The notes below the pieces were generated by a model. The model was not told the origin of the DNA and did not search any database. It saw nothing but the letters and a program-made list of their open reading frames with translations. Position numbers and translations under genes: made by a program. A stretch of DNA of 64,000 nucleotides from Pseudobutyrivibrio ruminis CF1b (GTDB taxonomy: Bacteria; Bacillota; Clostridia; Lachnospirales; Lachnospiraceae): the NCBI RefSeq assembly GCF_000424005.1, contig NZ_AUJB01000010.1:62001-126000 (forward strand). Direction: 5' to 3'. This document shows positions 1-8,548 of this stretch, piece after piece (position 1 is the stretch's first letter; each line of letters starts with the position of its first letter).

Positions 1-128
1 TCGATGATATCAAGTACATCCAGCGTGGATACGAGGATATCGTTGGTAAGTTCAACAAGCTTGGTGCTGTTATGGAAGAGATTGATTCCGAGAGGGATTT
101 ACAGAAATTTAAATTAAAGGTGAGCTAA
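1..128 (+). CDS. C-terminal end of an unidentified protein (5' truncated)
   Basis: An open frame enters from the left edge and stops with TAA at 126-128. It reads about 41 residues, charged and probably helical, ending in QKFKLKVS. The stop lies one base before the ATG of the next gene, so the two are probably cotranscribed. Too little remains to name a family. Confidence 0.6.
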   Translation, partial: DDIKYIQRGYEDIVGKFNKLGAVMEEIDSERDLQKFKLKVS

Positions 129-129
129 T

Positions 130-351
130 ATGGATATTACAGAAAAGATTGAACTTGATGATTGCCCAATCTGCGGAGGGGCAGGCCTTATTGAAGAGGA
201 AGATCACGGATACTACGTAGCTTGCCTCGATTGCGGAAGCTATACAGGAACTGTTAGCTACAAAAATGAAGATGGTCGTTTACAGGCAGCTGAGAAATCA
301 GCAATGCTTTGGAACACAGGTAAGGTTATTAACAGTGCTCCAGGAGAATAA
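130..351 (+). CDS. Lar-family-like small zinc-ribbon protein
   Basis: A 73-residue protein with two cysteine pairs, CPIC at residues 12-15 and CLDC at about 32-35, followed by a C-terminal A..LWN segment. This spacing (CPxCGG, then xCxxCG, then AxxxWN) is the pattern of the restriction alleviation protein Lar family, whose phage Rac member modulates type I restriction. In bacteria most such proteins are uncharacterised small zinc-binding proteins, so a role in restriction is not implied here. It starts one base after the upstream stop and is followed by a strong terminator, so it is the last gene of its operon. Confidence 0.6.
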   Translation: MDITEKIELDDCPICGGAGLIEEEDHGYYVACLDCGSYTGTVSYKNEDGRLQAAEKSAMLWNTGKVINSAPGE

Positions 352-372
352 AAACAAATACGAATAGTTTTA

Positions 373-408
373 GGACATTTCAGAATAAAATTCTGAGATG
401 TCCTTTTT
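373..408 (+). terminator. Rho-independent terminator
   Basis: GGACAT-TCAGAAT and ATTCTGA-ATGTCC form a near-perfect stem, followed by five T. It ends the operon of the Lar-like gene. Confidence 0.9.
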
Positions 409-512
409 TAGTATTAGAAGAATTATGCTACTAATAGAAAGACGTGTTGGAATATAAGCAAAATGAAAGTTTTGTGAAAATTCTGCCAAAATTTTTAAAA
501 TGACAGAAAAAG

Positions 513-541
513 TTGATATACTTATTCTACTAGAGTAGGGG
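513..541 (+). promoter_or_regulatory. Candidate promoter of the chemoreceptor gene
   Basis: TTGATA and TAGGGG are separated by 17 bases, about 40 bases upstream of the ATG. The -10 box is poor. The stretch TAGAGTAG around it recurs at the -10 of the next gene's promoter (about 2225-2232). Confidence 0.35.
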
Positions 542-582
542 AATAATATGTTTTTTATTTTTATAAATGGAGGACAGAACCT

Positions 583-2085
583 ATGCCAGAAAGAGAAGAA
601 ATTCGTGATGATTCTATGGATTTGAAAACTAAACAGATGCTGGAGAAAAATAGGCTGGCCAGATATTGTGGAACAATTACTTGTCTGGCTTTGATATTTT
701 GTACGGTGAGGTCGTTAGTGTTAGATGGCATGAATGTGCTGGATTTAATTCGACTTGCTGTTACCATTATAGATATAATTCTCTTCCAAGTAACATATAA
801 AATGTATGGAGAGAAATATAGATATAAATATGTGGTGACGCTTTCAATGGTGGCAATGTTTGTTCTTAACATATATGCACCAAATGACCGCAATATGTAT
901 ATCTTTATGTATACAATCATTTTGATTGTAATGATATATGGTGAGGCCAATACAGTACGAATTGGTTGCTTTATCGCAAACTTTTGCTTAATCACTTCGG
1001 GCTTTATGGAACTCAGAAAAGGTAATATTACAGGCCGTGAGCTTGTTACGGAGATGGTATTCAGTCTTATTGCATGTACCATTTCGGTTGTAGTATGTAA
1101 GCAGCAGAGACGTCAGACAACAGAGGTACTTGATACAATCAAAGAACATGCGGAAGAGCTGAAGGAAACATCTGATACGATTGTTGATTTGGCAGAACAG
1201 CTAAATCAGAAATTTGTTGAGGCAAATGATGTATCTGATAGACTTAACGGGTCAATGGAGGCTACACATTCATCAGTAAATGAAATTGTAGAGGGTACAA
1301 AGAATACAGCTGAGGCTATCGAAAATCAGACAAATAAAACTGCTGTAATTCAGGAAAGCATTCAGGCAGTTGAGCAGGAAGCAAACAATATTGATGATGT
1401 TTCTGGCCGTGTAGAGGAATCTGTTAACGAAGGTGTTGATCTTATTAATCAGCTTAAGAGTCAGGCTGAGGAAGTAGCAAAGATTAACCTGGAGACAGCC
1501 TCAACAACACAGGCATTAAATACAAGTATTCAGGATGTACAAGCAATTACAGAGACAATTCTTGGTATTTCAAGTCAGACAAATCTTCTTGCATTAAATG
1601 CATCAATCGAAGCTGCAAGAGCTGGTGAGGCCGGCAAGGGCTTCGCAGTAGTAGCTGATGAAATTCGTGCTCTTTCAGAAAGTACACGAGAAGCTACAGA
1701 AGAAATTTCAAGAATTATTGAAAGGCTTACAAGTGATGCTCGCTCAGCATCGGCTGCAATGTCGAAATCTGCTGAGTATGCTCAGAAACAGAATGATCTT
1801 ATTGCAGAAACTGGAACTAAGCTGGATGCTATCAAGGAAGGTTCGGATGAACTTAGAGATGGTGTTGTTCAGGTAAAGGGATCTGTTAGCGAAGTACTTA
1901 GTGCAAATACACAGATTATGGATAACATCACAAATCTTTCTGCAACATCTGAGGAGGTTGCTGCAGCGGCTGATACAGTAGGTGCAGTAAGTGATGATGC
2001 AATGGATGCCCTTAAAAATATGAATGAGACTCTTAAGGTAATCAATAAGATTGCAAAAGATATGGAAGAGATGGCACTGAAGTAA
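583..2085 (+). CDS. Methyl-accepting chemotaxis protein with multi-pass membrane N-terminus
   Basis: A 500-residue chemoreceptor. Residues about 28-172 form five or six hydrophobic segments with short loops and no large extracellular ligand domain, so the sensing input is probably membrane-borne or comes from another protein. After residue 180 the chain is a long heptad-rich coiled coil. The highly conserved cytoplasmic hairpin tip lies at about 329-352 ([20 protein letters not shown]), the site that contacts CheA and CheW. Known MCPs relay signals to CheA to bias flagellar rotation. No che gene is adjacent, so it is an orphan receptor. GGAGG at 569-573 supports the ATG. Confidence 0.9.
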   Translation: MPEREEIRDDSMDLKTKQMLEKNRLARYCGTITCLALIFCTVRSLVLDGMNVLDLIRLAVTIIDIILFQVTYKMYGEKYRYKYVVTLSMVAMFVLNIYAPNDRNMYIFMYTIILIVMIYGEANTVRIGCFIANFCLITSGFMELRKGNITGRELVTEMVFSLIACTISVVVCKQQRRQTTEVLDTIKEHAEELKETSDTIVDLAEQLNQKFVEANDVSDRLNGSMEATHSSVNEIVEGTKNTAEAIENQTNKTAVIQESIQAVEQEANNIDDVSGRVEESVNEGVDLINQLKSQAEEVAKINLETASTTQALNTSIQDVQAITETILGISSQTNLLALNASIEAARAGEAGKGFAVVADEIRALSESTREATEEISRIIERLTSDARSASAAMSKSAEYAQKQNDLIAETGTKLDAIKEGSDELRDGVVQVKGSVSEVLSANTQIMDNITNLSATSEEVAAAADTVGAVSDDAMDALKNMNETLKVINKIAKDMEEMALK

Positions 2086-2105
2086 ACTAAATAATGAACA
2101 CTGAG

Positions 2106-2206
2106 AAGGCACTGTTACGCTCTCAATCCTGAGGTATTACTCCATCGAGCTGAAGAAAGCTCTCCTTGAGTAACACTCAGAGATTGATAGCTACAGTGCT
2201 TTTATT
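2106..2206 (+). terminator. Long imperfect hairpin, probably a terminator
   Basis: A ~95-nt self-complementary stretch: AGGCACTGT near 2106 pairs with ACAGTGCT ending at 2200, CTCAAT-CCTGAG pairs with CTCAG-AGATTGA, and TTACTC pairs with GAGTAA around a GAGCT/AGCTC core. It is followed by TTTATTTT. Unlike ordinary terminators it is three times longer and interrupted by bulges. Confidence 0.6.
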
Positions 2207-2235
2207 TTGCACATTTATTTATATTAGAGTAGAAT
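2207..2235 (+). promoter_or_regulatory. Promoter of the clostripain-like gene
   Basis: TTGCAC at 2207-2212 and TAGAAT at 2230-2235 with a 17-base spacer, about 40 bases upstream of the start codon. Confidence 0.55.
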
Positions 2236-2275
2236 TACCTCATAATCCATTTATTCGTGTTGGGAGGAAATACGT

Positions 2276-4699
2276 ATGGCAGACAGACCAGTATCGAGAA
2301 AGAAGACTGTAACCGGGTCGGGTTCGGTTAACAGACGTGGTAGCGGACTGGGCAGTGGTCCAGTAGGTGGTGGCCATGGAGGCCATGTGCCAGGAGGTTC
2401 TGGCTCTGGAGGTTTTAGTGGAAATCGTGATGGAGGCTATGGCGGAGGCGGTGGTCTTGGAAAGCTTATTATCATTGCACTAGTAGTATTACTAGGCGGT
2501 GGAGGCGGTCTTGGTGCGTTCTTTGGGGGCGGCTCAGGCGGAACTGGTACAGGCTCTCTTTCTGGGGATAGTGCTACAAGTACCATAAATACAATTGGTA
2601 CGATGGCGTCTCTGCTTCTAGGTAGTGGAGGCTATACGAGTACGGCTGCCAGTGGAAATTCCAGCTGGAGCAGCAAGGCCAACACCGGAGTATTGGATGA
2701 AACTGTAGCTGCTGGTGCCAGAGAAAAATATACAGTAATGAAGGGTGATGGTAAGGACACAACTACCATCATGGTTTACATGTGCGGAACTGACCTGGAG
2801 TCTAGAGGAGCTATGGCTTCGAAGGATATGCAGGAGATGCTGAATGCTACAGTTGCGGACAATATCAATCTGATTGTTTATACAGGCGGCTGCGCTAGAT
2901 GGCAGAACACTGTAATCAGTAATAAGACAAACCAGATTTACCAGATTAAAAATGGAAAGATGGCTCTTTTGAAGGATAATCTGGGTGATCTACCAATGAC
3001 CGATCCAAAGACTCTTTCAAGCTTCATCAAGTGGGGCGGTGAGAATTTCCCTGCAGACCGCTACGACCTTATTTTCTGGGATCACGGCGGCGGTTCAGTA
3101 ACTGGTTACGGCTATGATGAGAAGCATCAGAGCGCAGGTTCAATGGACCTTGCAGAAATCAATAAGGCTCTTACTGATGGCGGATTGAAATATGACTTTG
3201 TGGGATTTGATGCATGTCTTATGGCTACAGTTGAGACTGGTCTTATGCTTGATGCCCACAGTGATTACATGATTGCCTCAGAGGAGACAGAGCCTGGTAT
3301 TGGCTGGTATTATACAAACTGGCTAACAGAGCTTAGCAAGAATCCATCACTTTCTACTCTCGAAATTGGAAAGATTATCGTAGATGATTTTGTCGCTCAG
3401 TGCGGACAGCAGTGCGCAGGCCAGAAGACTACATTGTCAGTGGTTGATTTGGCTGAGCTTACAGCTACCGTTCCTGAGGATTTGAAGAGCTTTGCAGATT
3501 CTACAACAAGCCTTATCGATAAGAAGGAATACAAGGTAGTTTCAAATGCCCGTTCAAGCACAAGAGAGTTTGCCACATCTTCTAAGATTGACCAGATAGA
3601 TTTAATCGATTTTGCAATCAAGATGGATAACGATGCCGGTAAGGAGCTGGCTGACTCATTGAAGGGAGCTGTTAAATATAACAAGACCTCTTCAAATATG
3701 ACCAATGCTTACGGCCTTTCAATCTATTTCCCATATCGTCAGACTGGCAAGGTAGATACCATGTCAGATACTTACGATGAAATCGGCATGGATGAAAGCT
3801 ATAAGAACTGCATCCAGAAGTTTGCATCTATGGCTTACTATGGACAGGCTACAAGCCAGAGCGCAGGAAACGGTAATCCAGCAAGCATGCTCTTTGGAAC
3901 AGGTTCTGGCAGCTCTAGCTCATCTGGTCTTGATAGTGCCCAAGCAGTGGCTCAGATTTTGAACGCAGTGCTTTCAGCAAGCTCACAGGCATCACCTAGA
4001 TTCCTGAATAGCGGTGTGTCAGTGGATGATGCAGCAGCATATATCTCTGATAACAATATTGCTCCTGAGGATTTAGCTTGGAAGATGAATGGAAACGGGG
4101 ACAATGTAATCGCGTTGACTGAGGCTCAGTGGGAGAACGTTCAGGGCATCGAATTCTCTACATTTGTAGATGACGGTCAGGGTTACATCGACCTTGGATT
4201 AGACAATGTATTTGAGTGGGATGATGACAACAATCTCATCGCAAATACAGATAGAAGCTGGCTTGCTATCGACGACCACATTGTGGCTTACTATCACATC
4301 GATACTACTGGTGACGCCAACAATTACACAATTACTGGTCGCGTGCCTGTTCTTTTAAATGATGAGAGAGCTGATTTGATTCTTGTATTCGACAGTACCA
4401 ACGAGGATGGCTATGTAGCAGGTGCTACCTATGATTACAAGGACGGCGAAACTGAGGTAGTTGCAAAGAATCTTACAGAGCTCCAGGCTGGAGACAAGAT
4501 TGATTTCATCGCTGATTACTATGATTACAGCGGTAATTATACTGACAGCTATTTGCTGGAGGGAGATTACACTGTAAGCGGAGCCATGAGCGACATGAAG
4601 ATAACAAATTTAGTAATTGAGGATAAAGATATATTGGTTTCTTATGTCTTTACCGATATATATGGTAACAGCTACTACACTGATGGACTGTCGGAGTAG
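2276..4699 (+). CDS. Clostripain-like (family C11) cysteine peptidase, membrane-anchored
   Basis: An 807-residue protein. Residues 1-60 are basic and then glycine-rich, a single hydrophobic helix lies at about 63-73, and more Gly/Ser-rich linker follows to 140. The peptidase C11 domain begins near 163 (TTIMVYMCGTDLES). It contains the expected catalytic pair: His270 in FWDHGGG and Cys314 in GFDACLM, which is how clostripain, an Arg-specific cysteine peptidase, is organised. The C-terminal third (about 560-807) is Ser/Asp-rich and beta-rich and of unknown role. Arrangement suggests an exported, membrane-tethered protease, although the N-terminus is not a classical signal peptide. It stands alone between two long hairpins. 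GGAGG about 8 bases upstream supports the ATG. Confidence 0.85.
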   Translation: MADRPVSRKKTVTGSGSVNRRGSGLGSGPVGGGHGGHVPGGSGSGGFSGNRDGGYGGGGGLGKLIIIALVVLLGGGGGLGAFFGGGSGGTGTGSLSGDSATSTINTIGTMASLLLGSGGYTSTAASGNSSWSSKANTGVLDETVAAGAREKYTVMKGDGKDTTTIMVYMCGTDLESRGAMASKDMQEMLNATVADNINLIVYTGGCARWQNTVISNKTNQIYQIKNGKMALLKDNLGDLPMTDPKTLSSFIKWGGENFPADRYDLIFWDHGGGSVTGYGYDEKHQSAGSMDLAEINKALTDGGLKYDFVGFDACLMATVETGLMLDAHSDYMIASEETEPGIGWYYTNWLTELSKNPSLSTLEIGKIIVDDFVAQCGQQCAGQKTTLSVVDLAELTATVPEDLKSFADSTTSLIDKKEYKVVSNARSSTREFATSSKIDQIDLIDFAIKMDNDAGKELADSLKGAVKYNKTSSNMTNAYGLSIYFPYRQTGKVDTMSDTYDEIGMDESYKNCIQKFASMAYYGQATSQSAGNGNPASMLFGTGSGSSSSSGLDSAQAVAQILNAVLSASSQASPRFLNSGVSVDDAAAYISDNNIAPEDLAWKMNGNGDNVIALTEAQWENVQGIEFSTFVDDGQGYIDLGLDNVFEWDDDNNLIANTDRSWLAIDDHIVAYYHIDTTGDANNYTITGRVPVLLNDERADLILVFDSTNEDGYVAGATYDYKDGETEVVAKNLTELQAGDKIDFIADYYDYSGNYTDSYLLEGDYTVSGAMSDMKITNLVIEDKDILVSYVFTDIYGNSYYTDGLSE

Positions 4700-4705
4700 C
4701 TGATG

Positions 4706-4797
4706 ATTCTATTCTATAGATGTGTGTTAGAAGTCCAGACAAGATCCACAGCGACTTGTACCGGACTTTTGACACATATGAATCTATGTGATAGAAT
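4706..4797 (+). other. Long imperfect hairpin downstream of the clostripain-like gene
   Basis: ATTCTAT at 4706-4712 pairs with ATAGAAT at 4791-4797, ATAGAT with ATCTAT, GTGTG with CACAT, AGTCC with GGACT, and an inner ACAAG with CTTGT. It is about 92 nt long with bulges and is not followed by a clear T run, so it may be a 3' stabilising structure or a processed RNA rather than a plain terminator. The rest of the gap to 4897 holds a small CTTCT-ACC-AGAAG hairpin just before the ribosome site of panT. Confidence 0.5.
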
Positions 4798-4897
4798 TCA
4801 TGTGCTGTTAAATTTTTATCAATTAAATTAGCTTGCAAAGAACTGTTTTAACAGGAGGAGACCCGCCTAAGGGCTTCTACCAGAAGGAGGAAACAAT

Positions 4898-5818
4898 ATG
4901 CAAAGCAACAATTCTAAGACCTATGAGCTCGTGCTCACAGCGTTATTCGTAGCCATTATTGTAGTTATGGCTTCAACCCCACTCGGATATATTCCACTCG
5001 TAGTTATTAATGCAACAACACTTCATATTCCAGTTATCATTGGTTCTTTATTCTTAGGACCAAAGAAGGGAGCTTGCCTCGGCGGAGTATTTGGTATCAC
5101 AAGCTTTATTAAGAGCTCACTTACACCTACTCCATCAGCATTCGCATTCTCACCAGTGGCTGCACTTACTATGCTTCCACATGATACTGTAGGACAGGCA
5201 ATCGGACTTGTTTTCAAGAGTACATTCATTGCAATCGTTCCTAGAATTCTTATTGGTGTAGTTCCTTACTTTGTATACGTAGGAATCAAGAAGGCAATCA
5301 GCTCAGAGAAGAAGGTTGTTTACGGTTCAATCATCAACGTAATCATCTCTTTCATCATGGGATTTGGTGTATTTGCTTTCTTCAATAAAATGATTTCTGA
5401 AGGCAAGGTTGGATTCTCAGTTACAGCTGCTCAGATTATCGGCGCTGTTGTTGGAATCGCATTTTTCGTGGCTATCGAGTATTTATTTATGAATAAGGAC
5501 GCAAAGGCACTTGGATTTATCACAGCTGGTATTTCTGGTGCTATGACAAATACACTTCTTGTTATGGGAAGCATCTATGCATTCTACAGAATCCCATACG
5601 CAGAGGTTCTTCAGATCGACCCAAGTGCTCTCATGGGAGTAATTGGCGGAATCATCAGCTTCAACGGTGTTATCGAAGCTATCGTTGGTGCGGTAATCGT
5701 TTACCTTGTTGGTATTGTATTAGACAAGATTAAGCCAGCAGGTGTATATTCAGGAAAGAAGAATAATAAGATTCAGTCAGTTTCAGAGGTAAATTCTGCT
5801 CGCCAGATGGCACAGTAA
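4898..5818 (+). CDS. panT: ECF transporter S component, probable pantothenate transporter PanT
   Basis: A 306-residue hydrophobic protein with about eight or more membrane helices. The N-terminal part has the features of the PanT-type ECF substrate-binding subunit: TALFVAIIVVMASTPLGYIP, then TLHIPVIIG, GPKKGACLGGVFGITSFIKS and FAFSP. Such S components bind a vitamin and use shared EcfA/EcfT subunits, encoded elsewhere, for ATP-driven uptake. The next gene is coaBC, the second step of coenzyme A synthesis from pantothenate, which supports pantothenate as substrate. At 306 residues it is longer than a typical S component (about 180-200); the extra helices after about residue 140 are unusual. 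AAGGAGG at 4884-4890 precedes the start. Confidence 0.75.
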   Translation: MQSNNSKTYELVLTALFVAIIVVMASTPLGYIPLVVINATTLHIPVIIGSLFLGPKKGACLGGVFGITSFIKSSLTPTPSAFAFSPVAALTMLPHDTVGQAIGLVFKSTFIAIVPRILIGVVPYFVYVGIKKAISSEKKVVYGSIINVIISFIMGFGVFAFFNKMISEGKVGFSVTAAQIIGAVVGIAFFVAIEYLFMNKDAKALGFITAGISGAMTNTLLVMGSIYAFYRIPYAEVLQIDPSALMGVIGGIISFNGVIEAIVGAVIVYLVGIVLDKIKPAGVYSGKKNNKIQSVSEVNSARQMAQ

Positions 5819-5819
5819 A

Positions 5820-5868
5820 CACCTCATCAGTCTGCTACCGCAGACAGCTTCCCTTCAAAGGGAAGTCT
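5820..5868 (+). repeat. Double-hairpin intergenic repeat
   Basis: CACCTCATCA is followed by two perfect hairpins, GTCTGC-TACC-GCAGAC (5830-5845) and CTTCCC-TTCAAA-GGGAAG (5848-5865). From memory, this organisation (CCTCATC, a GC-rich palindrome, then a CTTCCC palindrome) resembles a dispersed palindromic repeat seen many times in genomes of gut Clostridia. It lies between panT and coaBC and lacks a T run, so it probably does not terminate. Confidence 0.6.
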
Positions 5869-5920
5869 TGGTATGCTAAGCTAAGATATAAAACAGCAAT
5901 ACGACAGTCCGGAGGTAATT

Positions 5921-7108
5921 ATGTTAAAAGGTAAATGTGTGGTACTTGGAGTAACAGGCTCCATTGCAGCATATAAGATTGCAAATCTTGCATCAGCTCT
6001 AGTGAAATTGGGCGCTGATGTTAATGTCATCATGACTAAAAATGCCACTAATTTTATCAACCCAATTACCTTTGAAACTTTAACAAGTAATAAATGTCTT
6101 GTGGACACATTTGATAGGGATTTCCAGTTTAATGTGGAGCATGTGGCCCTCGCAAAGAGAGCAGATATTTTCATGGTGGCACCAGCCAGCGCCAATGTCA
6201 TAGGGAAGATGGCACATGGAATCGCTGACGATATGCTTACTACTACCATTCTTGCTGCAAAGTGCAAGAAGCTTGTGAGCCCAGCCATGAATACAAACAT
6301 GTTTACAAATCCTATTGTCCAGGACAATTTAGAGATTTTGAAAAAATATGGATTCGAGATAATTCAACCAGCCAGCGGCTATTTAGCATGCGGCGACACT
6401 GGTGCAGGTAAGATGCCTGAGCCAGAGGTTTTATTACAGTACATACTTAGAGAAATCGCTTTCGACCACGACCTCGATGGGAAGAAGGTTATGATAACAG
6501 CAGGGCCTACTCAGGAGGCAATTGACCCAGTAAGATACATTAGCAACCACAGCACAGGCAAGATGGGCTATGCTATCGCCAGAGCGGCAATGCTTAGGGG
6601 AGCTGAGGTTACACTTGTAAGCGGTCCAGTGGCTATTCAGCCACCTATGTTTGTAGATGTAGTGAATATCAAGAGCGCGGCAGAGATGGCTGAAGCAGTG
6701 AAGTCTCGAGCCGGGGAGATGGATATAATAATCAAGAGTGCAGCAGTGGCGGACTATCGTCCAGCGACTGTGGCAGCTGAGAAGATTAAGAAAAAAGATG
6801 GTGAAGCTTCTTCTATTGAGCTTGAACGTACAGAAGATATTTTGTCATTCCTTGGGGCTAATAAAAAGCCAGGCCAGTTTATCTGCGGATTCTCTATGGA
6901 GACGGAAAACATGCTGGAGAATTCCAAGGCAAAGCTTAAGAAGAAAAACGTAGATATGATTGTAGCCAACAACCTGCGCACTGCAGGCGCAGGCTTCGGC
7001 ACCGACACCAATGTAGTGACTCTGATTACTGCTGATGATGCCCGAGAGCTTCCAATCATGTCCAAGGAAGACGTAGCCCAGGCTATATTGGATGAAATAG
7101 TTAAATAG
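5921..7108 (+). CDS. coaBC: Bifunctional phosphopantothenoylcysteine decarboxylase / phosphopantothenate-cysteine ligase
   Basis: A 395-residue fusion of the two coenzyme A enzymes. The CoaC half (about 1-180) is a flavoprotein decarboxylase with GVTGSIAAYK at 10-19, the active-site His74 (VEHVALAK), the PAMN motif at 121-124 and the conserved Cys157 of the substrate lid (LACGDTGAGKMPE). The CoaB half starts near 187 (KKVMITAGPTQEAIDPVR), with NHSTGKMG, and ligates cysteine to 4'-phosphopantothenate using CTP. Length is typical. GGAGG about 10 bases upstream sets the start. It sits about 100 bases after panT across a repeat element, making a pantothenate-to-CoA unit. Confidence 0.95.
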   Translation: MLKGKCVVLGVTGSIAAYKIANLASALVKLGADVNVIMTKNATNFINPITFETLTSNKCLVDTFDRDFQFNVEHVALAKRADIFMVAPASANVIGKMAHGIADDMLTTTILAAKCKKLVSPAMNTNMFTNPIVQDNLEILKKYGFEIIQPASGYLACGDTGAGKMPEPEVLLQYILREIAFDHDLDGKKVMITAGPTQEAIDPVRYISNHSTGKMGYAIARAAMLRGAEVTLVSGPVAIQPPMFVDVVNIKSAAEMAEAVKSRAGEMDIIIKSAAVADYRPATVAAEKIKKKDGEASSIELERTEDILSFLGANKKPGQFICGFSMETENMLENSKAKLKKKNVDMIVANNLRTAGAGFGTDTNVVTLITADDARELPIMSKEDVAQAILDEIVK

Positions 7109-7120
7109 AAGATTTTTATT

Positions 7121-7152
7121 GGACCCCTGCTTTTGTCAGGGGTCCTTTTTTT
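7121..7152 (+). terminator. Rho-independent terminator of coaBC
   Basis: GGACCCCTG and CAGGGGTCC form a perfect 9-bp stem, followed by TTTTTTT. Confidence 0.95.
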
Positions 7153-7257
7153 GTGTGCGGGATTGGTGGGGAATTATTAGGTTGTAGTATTTTGGGGTAT
7201 AAAGATAGTTGTTCTTGGAATATTAGCAGGTTGATTTGGATTTTATGTTATTTAGTG

Positions 7258-7286
7258 TTTACAAATTTACTTACGCGTGTTAATAT
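7258..7286 (+). promoter_or_regulatory. Candidate promoter in the long gap before the repeat array
   Basis: TTTACA at 7258-7263 and TAATAT at 7281-7286 with a 17-base spacer. The -10 region sits inside an inverted repeat, CGCGT (7274) and ACGCG (7290), a possible operator. If used, its transcript would run through the repeat array at 7483-7686 into the nuclease gene, giving a leader of over 400 nt. No coding frame with a ribosome site was seen between 7153 and 7482. Confidence 0.4.
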
Positions 7287-7482
7287 ATAACGCGATTTAA
7301 AAGAAATCTCATAGGAAATTCTTTTTATTGATGTCTGCGGTGTTCGCGTGCAGATAAATTCCCACATTTTCATAGTTTTATAGAAATAAATTGATAGTTA
7401 TGGGGCTTATTGCAGGTTAAATGCAAGGTTTAGGGCTGCGATTTAAGGATTAATACGGGAGATATAGGACAAAATGCTTTGA

Positions 7483-7686
7483 CCTCACGTAGTGTTTGGA
7501 GCTTGTGAAACTGCTTGCTACGTGAGGTGGGAAAGAACTGTTCTAAACCTCACGTAGGATTTCCAGCGAAAAAGGGATTTCACTACGTGGGGTTAACCAA
7601 TAAAACGCCCTACCTCACGTAACCGGTCAAGAAATAGAGCAAAAACCTACGTGAGGATTATAAGGAAAATGCGATACCTCACGTAA
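7483..7686 (+). repeat. Array of seven 10-bp motifs in alternating orientation (65-bp period)
   Basis: CCTCACGTAG or -A occurs at 7483, 7548, 7613 and 7677, and its exact or one-mismatch complement CTACGTGAGG at 7518, 7583 and 7647. Distances alternate 35, 30, 35, 30, 34, 30. Each forward/reverse pair could form a 10-bp stem around 24-25 bases of variable sequence, and units are joined by 20 bases. The joiners share AAAA-YGC just before the motif. A degenerate eighth copy (CTACGAGAG) follows at 7687. The last unit ends about 30 bases before the ATG of the nuclease gene. It is not a CRISPR array: repeats are too short and alternate in strand. Confidence 0.85.
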
Positions 7687-7718
7687 CTACGAGAGAAATA
7701 GAAAGAAAAGGAAGTAAT

Positions 7719-8516
7719 ATGGAAAATTTGAAAGTAAAAATGGAAGAGCAACTAAGAGAAATAGACAGGCTTATAACTAAATCCAATAAAACATTAGAGA
7801 GACTAAAGGATACTCCTAATAAAAAAATAATGGTAAGCAAGAGTAATGGAAGTACACAGTATTATTGGGTAGATTGGAAGACAAAGGAGCGAAAATACGT
7901 ATCAGTATCAGAAAAGAGGCTATTAAGAAATGTGGCTCAAAGGGATTATGAGGAAGTGGTTAACCGCAAATTATGCTCCCTGAAGAGCACATTAGAAAAG
8001 TTTATTAATAAGTATGATATCGATGAAATATATGCTGTTTACAATAAGATGTCTGAAGGTAAGAAAGCACTAGTTACCCCTATTGAAGAGGTAGATGAGG
8101 TTTATATTAAAAATTGGCTAAATGATACCTACGACCCTATGGGGTTTATGGATAATACTGAGTTTTATTCCAACAATGGGGTCAGGGTCAGATCAAAGTC
8201 AGAGCTGATAATAGCTAATCTACTGGAGCAGTATGAGATTCCTTATAAGTATGAGAGACCTATACAGCTGCGAGGATTGGGAAATGTCAGGCCTGATTTC
8301 ATTTGCTTGAACAAAAGAGAGAGGAAAGAGTTTGTTTGGGAGCACTTCGGGATGATGGATAATGGTGAGTATGCTAATAAAAATATCTCTAAGCTGAACA
8401 TGTATCAGCAGAATGGATATTATCTCGGGGAAAATATGATAGCATCTTTTGAAACTTCTCAGCAGCCAATTAGCTCTAAAAATATAAAAACCCTGATTGA
8501 GCAGCATTTACAGTAA
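7719..8516 (+). CDS. PD-(D/E)XK-like nuclease of unknown role next to the repeat array
   Basis: A 265-residue protein. Residues 1-125 are charged and helical, with a small YYWVDWKTKERKYVS segment at about 45-60 that resembles a DNA-contacting beta element. The C-terminal half has the layout of an endonuclease fold: RSKSELIIANLL (helix with Glu), YKYERPIQL, RPDFICLN (Asp of the PD motif), then KEFVWEHFGMMDN (Glu and a conserved His) and a final YYLGENMIASFET strand. I read this as a PD-(D/E)XK nuclease by motif order only. Proteins of this shape are frequent, unnamed genes in Lachnospiraceae. GGAAG precedes the ATG. Its position immediately behind the repeat array suggests it acts on, or is controlled by, those repeats. 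Confidence 0.6.
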   Translation: MENLKVKMEEQLREIDRLITKSNKTLERLKDTPNKKIMVSKSNGSTQYYWVDWKTKERKYVSVSEKRLLRNVAQRDYEEVVNRKLCSLKSTLEKFINKYDIDEIYAVYNKMSEGKKALVTPIEEVDEVYIKNWLNDTYDPMGFMDNTEFYSNNGVRVRSKSELIIANLLEQYEIPYKYERPIQLRGLGNVRPDFICLNKRERKEFVWEHFGMMDNGEYANKNISKLNMYQQNGYYLGENMIASFETSQQPISSKNIKTLIEQHLQ

Positions 8517-8548
8517 TTGTGATAATTCCGTGTAATCTTGGCAAATCG

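Noticed and set aside
561-1082. 173-residue minus-strand frame
   Set aside because: It is the antisense shadow of the chemoreceptor gene, with no ribosome site or family signature.
4798-4897. Pantothenate-related (pan motif) leader
   Set aside because: Only a small CTTCT/AGAAG hairpin and two purine tracts are present; the two-bulged pan hairpins were not found.
7483-7686. CRISPR array
   Set aside because: The repeated unit is only 10 bp and alternates in strand; spacers alternate between 20 and 25 bases, and no cas gene is near.
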